From NCBI RefSeq assembly GCF_004362245.1, contig NZ_SNWM01000002.1:1195642-1259641 (forward strand): a stretch of 64,000 nt of DNA, given 5' to 3'. Positions 1-9,827 of the stretch are shown here, piece by piece; positions within the stretch are counted from its first letter, which is position 1; every line of letters starts with the position of its first letter. This DNA comes from Pedobacter duraquae (GTDB taxonomy: Bacteria > Bacteroidota > Bacteroidia > Sphingobacteriales > Sphingobacteriaceae). The translations under genes and the position numbers were made by a program. A model generated the notes under the pieces. The model was not told the origin of the DNA. It made no database searches and saw only the letters and a program-made list of their open reading frames with translations.

Positions 1-1145
1 TCAGCAATCCACAGCTGTACTTTTTCTCCGGTGATCGGGTTCAATACGTAGCTACCTGTAAAGGCTCCCGATACTGTTTTGGTATCAGACATCCTGTCCA
101 GTTCAGATTTCTTTTTAGTCTGGGCGATATACCCGTTAACAGCATCTGCCTGAGCTGCCGTTGTCAATGTACTTACCAGCTCATGTTCAGGCGCGAGCAC
201 CAGGAAAGAAACACCAAAGATGGTATCCACACGGGTGGTAAAAACCTCAATAAAACCTTCATTTTCCGCAATAGGGAACTTAACACTGGCACCAACACTC
301 TTACCAATCCAGTTACGCTGCATCTCTTTTACAGGCTCAGGCCAGTCAATCGTATTCAATCCTTGCAACAGGCGCTCTGCGTATGCAGAGATGCGCATGC
401 TCCATTGCATCATTTTTTTCTGTTCTACGGGGTGCCCTCCTCTTTCAGAGTATCCTTCCTTAACCTCATCATTAGCAAGCACGGTACCCAGTGCCGCGCA
501 CCAGTTTACAGTACTCTCACGCAGATAGGTCAAACGGTATTTCAATAGAATAATTTGCTTTTCTTCAGGCGTCATCGTGGCCCAGTCGCTAGGCATAAAG
601 GAAACAACATCCTCATCGCACACCGCCTTAACATCAGCATTACCCGCGGCATTGAATTTCTCAATCAGGGTGGTGATATCTTCAGCGCGGTCTGTTTCCA
701 GATTGTACCATGAATTGAACAGTAACATAAAGATCCACTGTGTCCATTTGTAATAGCCGGGTTCACTGGTTCTCACTTCTCTCGACCAGTCGAATGAAAA
801 TCCGATTTGATCTAGTTGACGGCGGTAGGTTGCGATATTTGCTGTTGTTGTTACTGCCGGATGCTGACCAGTTTGTATTGCGTATTGTTCTGCAGGAAGG
901 CCAAAAGAATCGTAGCCCATCGGGTGTAACACATTGAAGCCTTTGAGTCTTTTATATCTTGAAAAGATGTCTGATGCAATATAACCCAGGGGATGGCCTA
1001 CATGCAAACCGGCACCTGAGGGGTATGGGAACATATCAAGCACATAAAACTTAGGTTTATCAGAAGTAGCTTCTGCTTTAAATGTCTGGTTTTGAGCCCA
1101 GAAGCCCTGCCACTTTTTCTCTATTTCTTTAAATTGGTAATCCAT
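1..1145 (-). CDS. leuS: Leucyl-tRNA synthetase, N-terminal part (cut by window edge)
   Basis: Reading the minus strand from the ATG at 1145 gives 381 open codons that run off the left edge of the window. The product charges tRNA-Leu with leucine in the cytoplasm. The class-I HIGH-type signature is HVGH at residues 48-51, inside [15 protein letters not shown]. The following [17 protein letters not shown] and [15 protein letters not shown] stretches are typical of LeuRS, and the start of the CP1 editing domain is present. The KMSKS loop and anticodon-binding domain lie outside the window. The gene diverges from ftsX. The start is supported by a good N-terminus ([13 protein letters not shown]) and a -7-like box about 25 nt upstream. 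Identification is firm; only completeness is unknown. Confidence 0.96.
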   Translation of the reverse strand, partial: MDYQFKEIEKKWQGFWAQNQTFKAEATSDKPKFYVLDMFPYPSGAGLHVGHPLGYIASDIFSRYKRLKGFNVLHPMGYDSFGLPAEQYAIQTGQHPAVTTTANIATYRRQLDQIGFSFDWSREVRTSEPGYYKWTQWIFMLLFNSWYNLETDRAEDITTLIEKFNAAGNADVKAVCDEDVVSFMPSDWATMTPEEKQIILLKYRLTYLRESTVNWCAALGTVLANDEVKEGYSERGGHPVEQKKMMQWSMRISAYAERLLQGLNTIDWPEPVKEMQRNWIGKSVGASVKFPIAENEGFIEVFTTRVDTIFGVSFLVLAPEHELVSTLTTAAQADAVNGYIAQTKKKSELDRMSDTKTVSGAFTGSYVLNPITGEKVQLWIA

Positions 1146-1170
1146 TACGACTGTTTTCCTTTATACAGCG

Positions 1171-1178
1171 CGAAAATA
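1171..1178 (-). promoter_or_regulatory. Putative -7 promoter box for leuS
   Basis: On the minus strand this reads TATTTTCG, one mismatch from the Bacteroidota -7 consensus TAnnTTTG. It would start transcription about 20 nt before the leuS ATG. No clear -33 TTTG was seen. A similar TATTTTCG lies on the plus strand at 1348-1355 in front of ftsX. Confidence 0.4.
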
Positions 1179-1375
1179 ACGAAATAATTGACCAAAGCCG
1201 AAACAGAAGCGTGCTTTGTTAATATCCAGGAATGTTAAATTGTGTTAAGGTTTTTGACGGCAAACCATTTATTTAGACATTCGTTATAGGTTTAGGTATA
1301 AAACAGGATAAAAAGCCTTATTATTTATTTAAGTTGCTTATATTTTTTATTTTCGCAAAACATAAATAGAACTAC

Positions 1376-2254
1376 ATGGAAGAATTTGAAGTCAGTGATG
1401 CTTCTAAAAAGACTAAGACCATCTATATCTCAACCATTTTCAGTATTGCATTGGTACTGGTAATGCTGGGTATGTTGGGCCTTATTCTGGTGCACGCCAA
1501 AAACCTTTCTAATTACGTTAAAGAAAATATCGTACTGAATATTATTGTTGACGAAGGTGCCAAAGAGGCCGACGTGATTCAATTTCAGAAGGAGCTGGAT
1601 GGAAATATCGCCGTTAGGCAAACACAATATGTAAACAAGGAACTTGCCGCGCGGAACCTGACTCAGGATCTTGGCGAAGACTTTGTAAACTTCCTGGGCT
1701 ACAACCCACTGTTATCTACAGTAGATGTTTACCTGAAAGCAGACTATGCCAATACGAAGGGCATTGAGACTTTAAAGGCTCAAATCAGTAAAAATCCCGT
1801 GGTTAAGGAAGTGATTTACCAAAGTTCACTAATTGATATGGTGAATAAAAACATCAACACCATCAGTCTCGTGATTTTGGCTTTTGCTGCGATTTTATTG
1901 GTTATTTCTGTAGCGCTGATCAACAACACCATCCGCCTGGCGATATATTCGCAGCGCTTTTTGATTAAAAGTATGCAACTGGTAGGCGCCACACGCAACT
2001 TCATTAGGAAACCTTTCATCCTGATTGCGGCCCTGCACGGATTGATCGCGGCGTTCATTGCCATCATTATTTTGCTGGGTGTTCTTTTCTATGCCCAGCG
2101 TGAGATTCCAGAGATCGTTATCCTCAGAAACTACACAGAATTCGGTTTTGTCCTGATCTTCCTTGTAGGTGTAGGGATTTTCATTACAGCGATCAGCACC
2201 CTATTTGCGGTGAGCAAGTATTTACGTTTAAAAATTTACGACCTTTACAGATAA
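1376..2254 (+). CDS. ftsX: Cell division protein FtsX (permease-like)
   Basis: 292 aa with the FtsX topology: a cytoplasmic N-terminus, TM1 at about 17-40, a ~120-residue periplasmic domain, and TM2-TM4 at about 163-185, 214-239 and 256-279. FtsX pairs with the ATPase FtsE at the division septum and activates peptidoglycan hydrolases; ftsE is not adjacent here, which is common in Bacteroidota. The conserved FtsX segment around MQLVGATRNFIRKPF (200-214) is visible. The stop codon overlaps the next start as TAATG, so it heads a tightly packed operon running through DUF3098, uppP and truB. The start is the ATG 230 bp from the divergent leuS. Confidence 0.93.
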   Translation: MEEFEVSDASKKTKTIYISTIFSIALVLVMLGMLGLILVHAKNLSNYVKENIVLNIIVDEGAKEADVIQFQKELDGNIAVRQTQYVNKELAARNLTQDLGEDFVNFLGYNPLLSTVDVYLKADYANTKGIETLKAQISKNPVVKEVIYQSSLIDMVNKNINTISLVILAFAAILLVISVALINNTIRLAIYSQRFLIKSMQLVGATRNFIRKPFILIAALHGLIAAFIAIIILLGVLFYAQREIPEIVILRNYTEFGFVLIFLVGVGIFITAISTLFAVSKYLRLKIYDLYR

Positions 2255-2478
2255 TGGCAGAAAAAAAAGCAACTCCTGTACATCAGGATCAAAAGAGTGA
2301 ATTGGTATTCACTAAAAAGAACTATCAACTGCTGTTAATCAGCATGGCTATCGTTGTATTCGGTTTTATCCTGATGATTGGCGAAACAGATATCTACGAT
2401 TTCAGAAAAACGTTATTGGCGCCAATGGTTGTGCTTTTCGGTTTCGGTTTTGGTATTTATGCTATTTTAAAGAAATAG
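2254..2478 (+). CDS. DUF3098 family small membrane protein
   Basis: 74 aa. A short charged N-terminus is followed by the LVFTKKNYQLLLISMAIVVFGF segment and two hydrophobic helices (about residues 26-43 and 53-71). This matches the DUF3098 family, found almost only in Bacteroidota beside ftsX and uppP. The start overlaps the ftsX stop (TAATG), which suggests translational coupling. The function is unknown; the conserved position between a division protein and the undecaprenyl carrier recycling enzyme suggests an envelope role, which is inference. Confidence 0.85.
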   Translation: MAEKKATPVHQDQKSELVFTKKNYQLLLISMAIVVFGFILMIGETDIYDFRKTLLAPMVVLFGFGFGIYAILKK

Positions 2479-2485
2479 TAAAACC

Positions 2486-3280
2486 ATGAATTACATACAG
2501 GCCTTAATCCTTGCTATTATTGAGGGATTAACAGAGTTTTTACCGGTATCCTCTACCGGCCACATGGTTATTGCCAGCTCCTTTATGGGCATTGGTACTG
2601 ACGAATTTGTTAAGCTTTTTGAAGTAGCCATCCAACTTGGAGCTATCCTCGCTGTAGTGGTATTATACTGGAAAAAGTTCTTCGACTTTTCTAAATGGCA
2701 GTTTTACGTGAAGCTGATCATTGCAGTGATTCCGGCTTTATTTTTTGGATTCCTGCTCAACGACTTCATCGACAACACACTTGGTAATCCTATTTTTATC
2801 GCTGTTGTGTTACTACTTGGCGGGATCGTCCTGCTTTTTATCGACCGTTTCTTTCAAAAACCGACGATTCACAATGAACAAGAAATGAGTAATCTGACTG
2901 CATTTAAGATTGGATGCTTTCAGGTTCTTGCCGTTGCCTTTCCAGGATTAAGCCGCAGTGCTGCCACAATAATAGGTGGTATGCAGCAAAAGCTCAGTAG
3001 AAATGCTGCTGCAGAGTTCTCTTTTTTCCTTGCTGTGCCTACGATGTGTGCCGCAACAGGATATAAAATGTTAAAAGGTTATCATTTGCTTAACGCAGAT
3101 AATATTAAGCTCTTGCTTTTTGGAAATGCTGTAGCTTTCATCGTGGCTATCATTGCCATCAGATCTTTTATCACGTTCCTTTCCAAGCATGGTTTCCGTG
3201 TTTTCGGATGGTACAGAATTGCGCTTGGTATCGTTATTCTGGCCCTTTACTTTGCAAATGTACCAATGACGATTAACTAA
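2486..3280 (+). CDS. uppP: Undecaprenyl-diphosphatase (BacA/UppP)
   Basis: 264 aa integral membrane enzyme that dephosphorylates undecaprenyl diphosphate to regenerate the lipid carrier for peptidoglycan and O-antigen synthesis. The two family signatures are present: EGLTEFLPVSSTGH at residues 13-26 and PGLSRSAATIIGG around residue 155. About eight hydrophobic helices and normal length. It lies 7 nt after the DUF3098 gene and its stop overlaps the truB start (TAATG), so it is part of the ftsX operon. Overproduction of this family gives bacitracin resistance in other bacteria. Confidence 0.95.
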   Translation: MNYIQALILAIIEGLTEFLPVSSTGHMVIASSFMGIGTDEFVKLFEVAIQLGAILAVVVLYWKKFFDFSKWQFYVKLIIAVIPALFFGFLLNDFIDNTLGNPIFIAVVLLLGGIVLLFIDRFFQKPTIHNEQEMSNLTAFKIGCFQVLAVAFPGLSRSAATIIGGMQQKLSRNAAAEFSFFLAVPTMCAATGYKMLKGYHLLNADNIKLLLFGNAVAFIVAIIAIRSFITFLSKHGFRVFGWYRIALGIVILALYFANVPMTIN

Positions 3281-4011
3281 TGTCTGAAGAACAAACAGAT
3301 TCCAATATACCGGCTGTAAATTTTCCTGATTTCAATTTTGCCGAAGGCGAGCTTCTCCTTATCAATAAACCTTATAAGTGGACTTCATTTGATGTGGTTG
3401 GCAAGATCAGGAACAGCATGAAGCCGCTAAAGTTGAAAGTAGGCCATGCCGGCACACTTGACCCACTGGCAACAGGCTTACTGATTATCTGCACGGGTAA
3501 ATTAACCAAGCAGATTGACACCTTTCAGGCACAGGAAAAGGAATATACCGGAACCATGATAGTTGGTGCAACAACACCATCTTTTGACATGGAGACAGCG
3601 GTTGATCAGGAATTCCCCACCAGTCATATTACTGAACAGCAAATTTATGCCGCTACGGCTGCATTTACCGGAGATATCCAACAGTATCCCCCTGCACACT
3701 CTGCAGTAAAGGTGAATGGAGAACGCCTGTATGTAAAAGCGCGTCGTGGCGAAGAAACGGAACTCAGGTTACGTTTTGTAACCGTATCCGCATTCGAGAT
3801 CACCCGGATTGCTTTGCCCGAAATAGATTTTAGAATCGTGTGCAGCAAAGGAACTTATATCCGCTCCCTCGTTTCAGACTTCGGTATGGCGCTTAACAGC
3901 GGGGCCTACCTGTCTAAACTAACGAGAACCCGCAGCGGGGATTTCCTGCTCGAGAATGCATTTGAAGTAGCCGACCTTGTTAGCTATATTCGTAGCAAAA
4001 AAGAATCGTAG
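3280..4011 (+). CDS. truB: tRNA pseudouridine(55) synthase TruB
   Basis: 243 aa. It forms pseudouridine 55 in the T-loop of tRNAs. The motif LLINKPYKWTSFDVV (26-40) and the catalytic GHAGTLDPLATG with Asp61 are intact, as is the CSKGTYIRSLVSDFG segment near 190. The length suits the short bacterial form without a long PUA tail. It starts on the ATG overlapping the uppP stop. The ftsX-uppP-truB order is a recurrent Bacteroidota arrangement. Confidence 0.95.
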   Translation: MSEEQTDSNIPAVNFPDFNFAEGELLLINKPYKWTSFDVVGKIRNSMKPLKLKVGHAGTLDPLATGLLIICTGKLTKQIDTFQAQEKEYTGTMIVGATTPSFDMETAVDQEFPTSHITEQQIYAATAAFTGDIQQYPPAHSAVKVNGERLYVKARRGEETELRLRFVTVSAFEITRIALPEIDFRIVCSKGTYIRSLVSDFGMALNSGAYLSKLTRTRSGDFLLENAFEVADLVSYIRSKKES

Positions 4012-4013
4012 CC

Positions 4014-4877
4014 ATGCGCAGCCGTTTCAAGAGTAAAAATCTAAGGTTTTTAAAAGAACTCTTTCTGATCACCTGTGGGGTGGTATCGGCAACATTTGGC
4101 CTAAAAAGCTTCTTGATCCCTAACGGGTTTATTGACGGTGGAGTAACCGGTATATCCCTGTTGATCAGCACGCTGACTGGACTTAAACTCCATTATCTTA
4201 TCCTGGTGATCAATATCCCATTCGTAATCCTGGGGTATATGCAAATCGGTAAAGGTTTTGCGATTAAAACATCTGTTGCCATATTCGCCCTGGCGGTTAT
4301 GCTGGTTGTAATTCCCTTCCAGCCGATTACAGACGACAAATTGCTCATTGCTTTTTTTGGGGGACTGTTTTTAGGCGGTGGTATCGGTTTGGCGATGCGC
4401 GGTGGTTGTGTAATTGACGGTACTGAAGTTCTGGCACTCTACATCAGTAGAAAAAGTGTCCTTACGGTTGGCAACATCATCCTGATCCTGAATATCGCAA
4501 TATTCAGCTTTGCGGCCATATACCTCGGCATAACCACTGCATTGTATGCAATACTAACCTATCTTTCGGCATCTAAGACTGTTGATTATATCGTCAACGG
4601 TATAGAACAATATACCGGTGTTACCGTTATATCTGAAAAGAATGAACACATCAAGCAATACATCATGAATGAGATGAAACGTGGTGTGACCATTTATAAG
4701 GGTGAAGGTGGGTATATCGAAAAAAGAGACATAGACATCCTATACACTGTTGTTACTAAGCTGGAAATGGGCAAGCTTCAGACCGCTATCCGTCAGATCG
4801 ACGCTGATGCTTTTGTGGTGCAACAACAAATAGCAGACATTAAAGGAGGCGTTGTAAAAAAACAGGCCTTACACTAA
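4014..4877 (+). CDS. YitT family membrane protein (DUF161/DUF2179)
   Basis: 287 aa. Five or six membrane helices occupy residues ~15-190; the repeated glycine-rich motifs (FIDGGVTGISLL near 40 and GGCVIDGTEVLALYISR near 130) are typical of YitT proteins. The soluble C-terminal DUF2179 domain (about 205-285) contains the GVTIYKGEGGY and VVTKLEMGKL signatures. The transported substrate or role is not known for the family. It starts 2 nt after truB and precedes ribF by 15 nt, so it is probably co-transcribed with them. Confidence 0.88.
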   Translation: MRSRFKSKNLRFLKELFLITCGVVSATFGLKSFLIPNGFIDGGVTGISLLISTLTGLKLHYLILVINIPFVILGYMQIGKGFAIKTSVAIFALAVMLVVIPFQPITDDKLLIAFFGGLFLGGGIGLAMRGGCVIDGTEVLALYISRKSVLTVGNIILILNIAIFSFAAIYLGITTALYAILTYLSASKTVDYIVNGIEQYTGVTVISEKNEHIKQYIMNEMKRGVTIYKGEGGYIEKRDIDILYTVVTKLEMGKLQTAIRQIDADAFVVQQQIADIKGGVVKKQALH

Positions 4878-4892
4878 CATAATTTCCACGTT

Positions 4893-5828
4893 TTGAAAAT
4901 ATATAACCACCTTTCGGAGTTTACAAAGTTAACCAATGCAGCAGTAACCATCGGTACTTTTGACGGCGTACATTTTGGTCACCACAAGATTATTAAAAGA
5001 CTGTGCGAGCTGGCAAAAATAAATGGCGGTGAGAGTGTGATCCTTACTTTTTTTCCGCACCCCCGATTGATTATTGATCCCGAAAATCAGGATCTCAAAA
5101 TGCTGAATACCATCGATGAGAAAGCAAAGATCCTGGAAGAGCTTGGTGTTGACCACCTCATCATTACACCATTTACCCGTGATTTCTCCAACCTGAGTCC
5201 GCAGGAATATATCGCAAACATCCTTGTTGGACAATTGGGCATGAAACAGATTATCGTGGGTTATGACCACCGGTTTGGAAAAGACCGGAAGGGGGGCATG
5301 AAAGAGCTTCAGGAATATTCTACGATACTCAACTACGGTATTGAGGAGATTCCGGAGCAGGATATCAACGATGTTGCCGTATCCTCTACTAAAATCCGAA
5401 CTGCTATTCTGGAAGGTAATGTGGCATTAGCCGCCGAATACCTCGGTTACTATTTTTCTTTATATGGAAGGGTAATTAAGGGCGACAAAATTGGCCGTAC
5501 CATAGGCTTCCCTACTGCAAATATCTTTGTAGAAGAAAGTTATAAGATCATCCCTTCTGACGGAATTTATGCGGTTACAGTGGCCATAGACAAAAGAGAA
5601 TATCGGGGTATGGCTTACATCGGACAACGTCCAACAATCAACGGAATGACCAGAAATATCGAGGTTAATATTTTTGATTTTGACCAGGAAATTTACGGAC
5701 AATATATCACGATGTACTTTAATGAATTTTTGCGTCACGATGTGAAATTCACCGGACTGGAAGCCTTAAAAGTCCAGTTGGGGAAAGACAAGGAAGATAC
5801 CCTTGAATTCTTTAAAAAAATATCCTGA
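4893..5828 (+). CDS. ribF: Bifunctional riboflavin kinase / FAD synthetase
   Basis: 311 aa. It converts riboflavin to FMN and then FAD. The N-terminal nucleotidyltransferase carries TIGTFDGVHFGHH (19-31); the C-terminal flavokinase domain begins near residue 190 and carries GRTIGFPTAN (about 202-211). The start is TTG at 4893; no better in-frame ATG exists close by and the MKIYNHL N-terminus looks natural. It closes the ftsX-uppP-truB-yitT-like gene row, followed by 40-70 nt before the antiporter. Normal family length. Confidence 0.93.
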   Translation: MKIYNHLSEFTKLTNAAVTIGTFDGVHFGHHKIIKRLCELAKINGGESVILTFFPHPRLIIDPENQDLKMLNTIDEKAKILEELGVDHLIITPFTRDFSNLSPQEYIANILVGQLGMKQIIVGYDHRFGKDRKGGMKELQEYSTILNYGIEEIPEQDINDVAVSSTKIRTAILEGNVALAAEYLGYYFSLYGRVIKGDKIGRTIGFPTANIFVEESYKIIPSDGIYAVTVAIDKREYRGMAYIGQRPTINGMTRNIEVNIFDFDQEIYGQYITMYFNEFLRHDVKFTGLEALKVQLGKDKEDTLEFFKKIS

Positions 5829-5897
5829 CAGGTAAAAAGACCAGCTTTAGATTAAAAACAGGCTTATTATTTGCGTATATTGGCAAGGATACCCAAT

Positions 5898-8129
5898 ATG
5901 CCTATGATTCATTTACCGCAGCTCATTACCGATTTAGCTTTAATACTTGCCGCGGCAGGAATAACCACACTGCTGTTCAAAAAGATAAAACAACCGTTAG
6001 TATTAGGGTATATCCTTGCAGGGTTATTAGTTGGGCCGCATATCAAATTCATCCCAACGGTTACTGATAACGAAAGTATACACATTTGGGCAGAGATCGG
6101 TGTAATCTTTTTGCTGTTCAGTCTCGGCCTTGAGTTCAGTTTTAAAAAGCTGGTTAAAGTGGGCGGCTCAGCCTCTATCACCGCCGTTGTAGAAGTCTTA
6201 GTGATGTTGGTAATCGGCTTTTGTGCTGGCATGGCCATGGGCTGGTCCACGATGGACAGTATATTCTTAGGCGGGATCCTTTCTGTATCCTCCACAACAA
6301 TCATCATCAGGGCCTTTGAAGAACTCGGAGTTAAGCATAAAAAATTCGCTAACCTGGTATTTGGTGTACTCATCGTAGAAGACCTGGTCGCTATTCTGCT
6401 ACTGGTTCTTTTATCTACCTTGGCAGTCAGTCAGCAATTTGCCGGCACAGAAATGCTGGTCTCGATCCTCAAGCTTTGCTTCTTCCTGGTGCTTTGGTTT
6501 ATAGGTGGTATATTTTTGGTGCCGACATTTCTTAAAAAGACAAAGAACTTAATGAATGATGAAACCATGCTTGTGGTTTCTGTTGCACTTTGTCTTCTTA
6601 TGGTGTTGCTTGCTGTAAAAGTCGGGTTCTCCCCCGCCCTTGGGGCGTTCATTATGGGATCAATACTTGCAGAAACAACGCAGGCTGAAAAAATTGAGCA
6701 CCTCACTAAGTCAGTTAAAGATTTATTTGCAGCGATTTTCTTTGTATCCGTAGGGATGCTTATTGATCCCGCAATTCTGATAGACTATGCGCTACCTATC
6801 CTCATCATTACATTGGCTACAGTGCTGGGTAAATTTTTAAGTTCAGGCATGGGGGCACTGATCTCCGGGCAACCGCTTAAAACGGCTGTTCAAACGGGAA
6901 TGAGCCTGGCGCAGATTGGTGAGTTTTCTTTCATCATCGCCACATTGGGTCTAACATTAAAGGTAACAAGTGATTTCCTTTATCCTATTGCTGTGGCGGT
7001 ATCTGCAATTACAACGTTTACTACCCCTTATTTGATTAAGGCATCAGAGCCTTTTTATAACTTCCTGGATCGGAAACTCCCTGAAAAATGGACAGCAGGT
7101 ATTCGCAAATACAGTGCTTCTACGGCTGGGATCACGACGATGAGCGACTGGAAAACGCTATTAAAATCCTATGCCTCTAATACGGTAATTCATGCTGTAA
7201 TCCTCATTGCCTGTGTGTTTTTAGGGGCAAGATATTTACAACCGTTTATTACCGAGCACCTGATTAATGGCGACCGTGGTATTATCCTGGCTTTATTTCT
7301 TTCGCTGGTGCTGATGCTTCCGTTTTTATGGGCATTGTCTATCCGAAGAATTCAAAGAAAGGCTTACACGAATCTTTGGCTTAACAAAAGATATACCCGT
7401 GGCCCACTGATAGCGATTGAGGTACTCAGGATTTTACTGGGAATCTTCTTTGTGGGCTTCCTGATTTATCAGTTTTATGACAGCGCAGTAGCCGGACTAA
7501 TCGCACTGGTGTTGATGATTGCGGTATTGTTTATCTTCTCCAGAAAGCTGCAGACTTTTTACGATAGATTAGAAAATCGTTTTCTCGGGAACCTTAACGC
7601 CCGCGAGATTGAAAATGCACAGCCAGAAATACTTCCCTGGGATAGTCACCTGACAGAGTTGATTGTTGCTCCAGAATCAGAAATTGTTGGCCGTTCTTTG
7701 GTAGACCTTGGTGTGCGCGAAAAATATGGGATAAACATCGCACTTATAGAACGCGGGAAATTGATGATCCCTACGCCAGGTAGAGCGGAACGCTTATATC
7801 CTAACGATAAAGTATTGATTATCGGAACTGATGAAGAGCTGGCTGCTGTTAAGCAACTCTTTGAGGGCAATGCACACGAACATGAAGTCAGTTTTCCTAA
7901 AAAAGATATGACCCTTCAAAAGATCGTCATCAACAGTAGTTCGCCAGTGTATGGACAAAGTATCCGGGATTCAGGCATCCGCGAAAAAACGCAAGGACTC
8001 GTTGTGGGCATAGAAAGAGGCGGTCAGCGGATATTAAATCCTGATTCTAACCTTATTTTTGAAAACGAAGACATCGTCTGGATTGTTGGTAACAATAAAA
8101 AAATTCCTGATCTGCTTAAGAAAACATAA
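5898..8129 (+). CDS. CPA2-type cation:proton antiporter with two TrkA-C domains
   Basis: 743 aa from the chosen ATG. Residues 1 to ~380 form the Na+/H+ exchanger (KefB/GerN-like) membrane domain with about 12 helices, including GFSPALGAFIMGSILAET. A second hydrophobic part spans ~430-570. Two regulatory TrkA-C (RCK_C) domains follow: one starting near LTELIVAPESEIVG and one near LQKIVINSSSPVYG, both with the usual GIRE/GVRE and VGNN/IGTD ends. It probably exchanges K+ or Na+ for protons, gated by a ligand on the RCK domains. The frame is open from a TTG at 5871, but a TA-N3-TTTG promoter-like box at 5864-5872 favours the ATG at 5898 or 5904. Confidence 0.88.
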   Translation: MPMIHLPQLITDLALILAAAGITTLLFKKIKQPLVLGYILAGLLVGPHIKFIPTVTDNESIHIWAEIGVIFLLFSLGLEFSFKKLVKVGGSASITAVVEVLVMLVIGFCAGMAMGWSTMDSIFLGGILSVSSTTIIIRAFEELGVKHKKFANLVFGVLIVEDLVAILLLVLLSTLAVSQQFAGTEMLVSILKLCFFLVLWFIGGIFLVPTFLKKTKNLMNDETMLVVSVALCLLMVLLAVKVGFSPALGAFIMGSILAETTQAEKIEHLTKSVKDLFAAIFFVSVGMLIDPAILIDYALPILIITLATVLGKFLSSGMGALISGQPLKTAVQTGMSLAQIGEFSFIIATLGLTLKVTSDFLYPIAVAVSAITTFTTPYLIKASEPFYNFLDRKLPEKWTAGIRKYSASTAGITTMSDWKTLLKSYASNTVIHAVILIACVFLGARYLQPFITEHLINGDRGIILALFLSLVLMLPFLWALSIRRIQRKAYTNLWLNKRYTRGPLIAIEVLRILLGIFFVGFLIYQFYDSAVAGLIALVLMIAVLFIFSRKLQTFYDRLENRFLGNLNAREIENAQPEILPWDSHLTELIVAPESEIVGRSLVDLGVREKYGINIALIERGKLMIPTPGRAERLYPNDKVLIIGTDEELAAVKQLFEGNAHEHEVSFPKKDMTLQKIVINSSSPVYGQSIRDSGIREKTQGLVVGIERGGQRILNPDSNLIFENEDIVWIVGNNKKIPDLLKKT

Positions 8130-8158
8130 ATTCAAATCTGCAACCAGTATCATCAATC

Positions 8159-9196
8159 ATGAAAATAGACCAGGAAAAAAGCGACTTCTTAGATGAGATG
8201 CTGGAGCATTGGAAGGACGAGCAACTGCTAACGGCTGATGAGGTAAAGCGACTAAAGAATAGTTACGAAACAAAGGCATTCGACTGGCGCCGACTTGCGC
8301 AATACTCTTTCTGGATTGCCATGGCCTGTGGTGTTATCTCCCTTGGTGCCTTGTTAATCGACAAAGAGATCTTAAATTACCTCGCAAAATTATACGACAC
8401 ACCCGATTTTATCATCTGTTTGCTATCTGCTGCTGCAGCAGGCACACTGTATTATTTCGCTTTCAAACGCCGGCAAACGCATGTACGGCAGATATTTAGC
8501 AATGATGCTTTGATTTTCAGTGCGGTGATGCTTACCGCCAATGCAATCGCCTACCTCGGAAAAAGTATCAGTCATGGTGGCTCACATTATTCCCTGTTAA
8601 TTTTGCTCTCTGTTTTTATTTACGGAGCGCTGGCCTTCCTGTTTAGATCCCGGTTAATCTGGATTTTTGTCCTGGTATCCCTAGGCGCCTGGTTTGGAAC
8701 CGAAACCGGCTACCTGTCACGGTGGAACTGGTATTTTGCCGGCATGAATTATCCTTTACGTTTTGTCGCATTTGGATTGGTCATCACCGCTGTCGCTCTC
8801 CTGTTGAGAGACAGTAAACGATTCTCCGTTTTCTATCAGACAAGTTATATCTGCGGCATGGTTTACCTGTTTGTATCGTTATGGTTGCTTTCCGTATTTG
8901 GCAACTTCGGCACGATAGAAGAATGGTCTGGCATTAAACAAATCCACTTGTTTTACTGGGCTATTATCTCTGCAGGATGTTGTGTAGTCAGCATCTACGC
9001 AGGATTGAAATACCGGGACGATATAGCTCGCGAATTTGGCATTACCTTTCTTTTCCTTAATTTATATACCCGCTATTTTGAATATTTCTGGGACAGCTGG
9101 CATAAAGCATTGTTTTTCTGCGTGCTCGCGGCCTCATTCTGGTTTATTGGCCGCAGAGCTGAAAAGATCTGGAATGTGGAATTCCTTAAACGTTAG
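8159..9196 (+). CDS. DUF2157-like multi-pass membrane protein
   Basis: 345 aa. A soluble N-terminal helical segment (residues 1-45, with repeated Asp/Glu/Lys) is followed by nine or ten predicted membrane helices. The layout (short helical domain ending in WRRLAQYSFWIAMACGVISLGALL, then helices) resembles DUF2157 proteins; no catalytic motif is visible. It lies 29 nt after the antiporter on the same strand and may be co-expressed. Its stop (TAG 9194-9196) overlaps the stop of the convergent LysE gene by three bases. Function unknown. Confidence 0.75.
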   Translation: MKIDQEKSDFLDEMLEHWKDEQLLTADEVKRLKNSYETKAFDWRRLAQYSFWIAMACGVISLGALLIDKEILNYLAKLYDTPDFIICLLSAAAAGTLYYFAFKRRQTHVRQIFSNDALIFSAVMLTANAIAYLGKSISHGGSHYSLLILLSVFIYGALAFLFRSRLIWIFVLVSLGAWFGTETGYLSRWNWYFAGMNYPLRFVAFGLVITAVALLLRDSKRFSVFYQTSYICGMVYLFVSLWLLSVFGNFGTIEEWSGIKQIHLFYWAIISAGCCVVSIYAGLKYRDDIAREFGITFLFLNLYTRYFEYFWDSWHKALFFCVLAASFWFIGRRAEKIWNVEFLKR

Positions 9197-9813
9197 TGTT
9201 TGATAAAGTGCAGGCTGACTTTAACAATATGATATAACGACAATGCAAAAAACAGCAGGGCTATACTTTTATTGACCACATAGCTACTCAAAGTAAACTT
9301 TTCCTGAATGTAACTTGCAAAGCGTGCAAATCCATATAAAACCAAGGCTGCACCAATACCAGATCCAATGCTAAATACTGCTAATGACAAATAGCCCGTA
9401 TTGATCCATTCATGCGAAATAAGGTAGGTGCCGACAAACAACCAGTATGGAATTTGCATGGGGTTGAGTACGCCAAGCAACATACCATATCGAATACTGT
9501 CTTTCTTTGAATGGTCTGTATTGGGCATCTCTTTTCTCGATCTCCAGGTAATTATACCCAGGATACCAAACACCACAATCATCGCTATATCGATGTAATC
9601 ACTTAGATTTACCGTTAGCGCCAACCACTGCACAAAGCGCATAATCGCAAACGTAAATAATATCTCTACGCATGCAAATGCCACAATGAAATAATAGGCT
9701 TGTTTTAACCCCTTGTTGATGGTAATCTGCACAACTGTTAAATTAATATTCCCTGGAGGGATATAGCCGATAGAATTGCACAGAATTCCCAGAAAGAGTG
9801 TTAAAAAAAGCAT
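9193..9813 (-). CDS. LysE/RhtB family transporter
   Basis: 206 aa with six hydrophobic helices and the LysE-like motif GYIPPGNINLTVV near residues 16-28 (compare PGP in classical RhtB). Members export amino acids or related metabolites. It starts 14 nt after the uvrA stop on the same strand, so it is likely co-transcribed with uvrA. The 3' end overlaps the stop of the DUF2157-like gene. The substrate cannot be told from the sequence. Confidence 0.82.
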   Translation of the reverse strand: MLFLTLFLGILCNSIGYIPPGNINLTVVQITINKGLKQAYYFIVAFACVEILFTFAIMRFVQWLALTVNLSDYIDIAMIVVFGILGIITWRSRKEMPNTDHSKKDSIRYGMLLGVLNPMQIPYWLFVGTYLISHEWINTGYLSLAVFSIGSGIGAALVLYGFARFASYIQEKFTLSSYVVNKSIALLFFALSLYHIVKVSLHFIKH

Positions 9814-9827
9814 AGGCGAAGATACAA

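Noticed and set aside
183..937. Several plus-strand open frames in the first kilobase
   Set aside because: They lie antisense within the open minus-strand leuS frame, which has full LeuRS motifs; the plus-strand frames show none.
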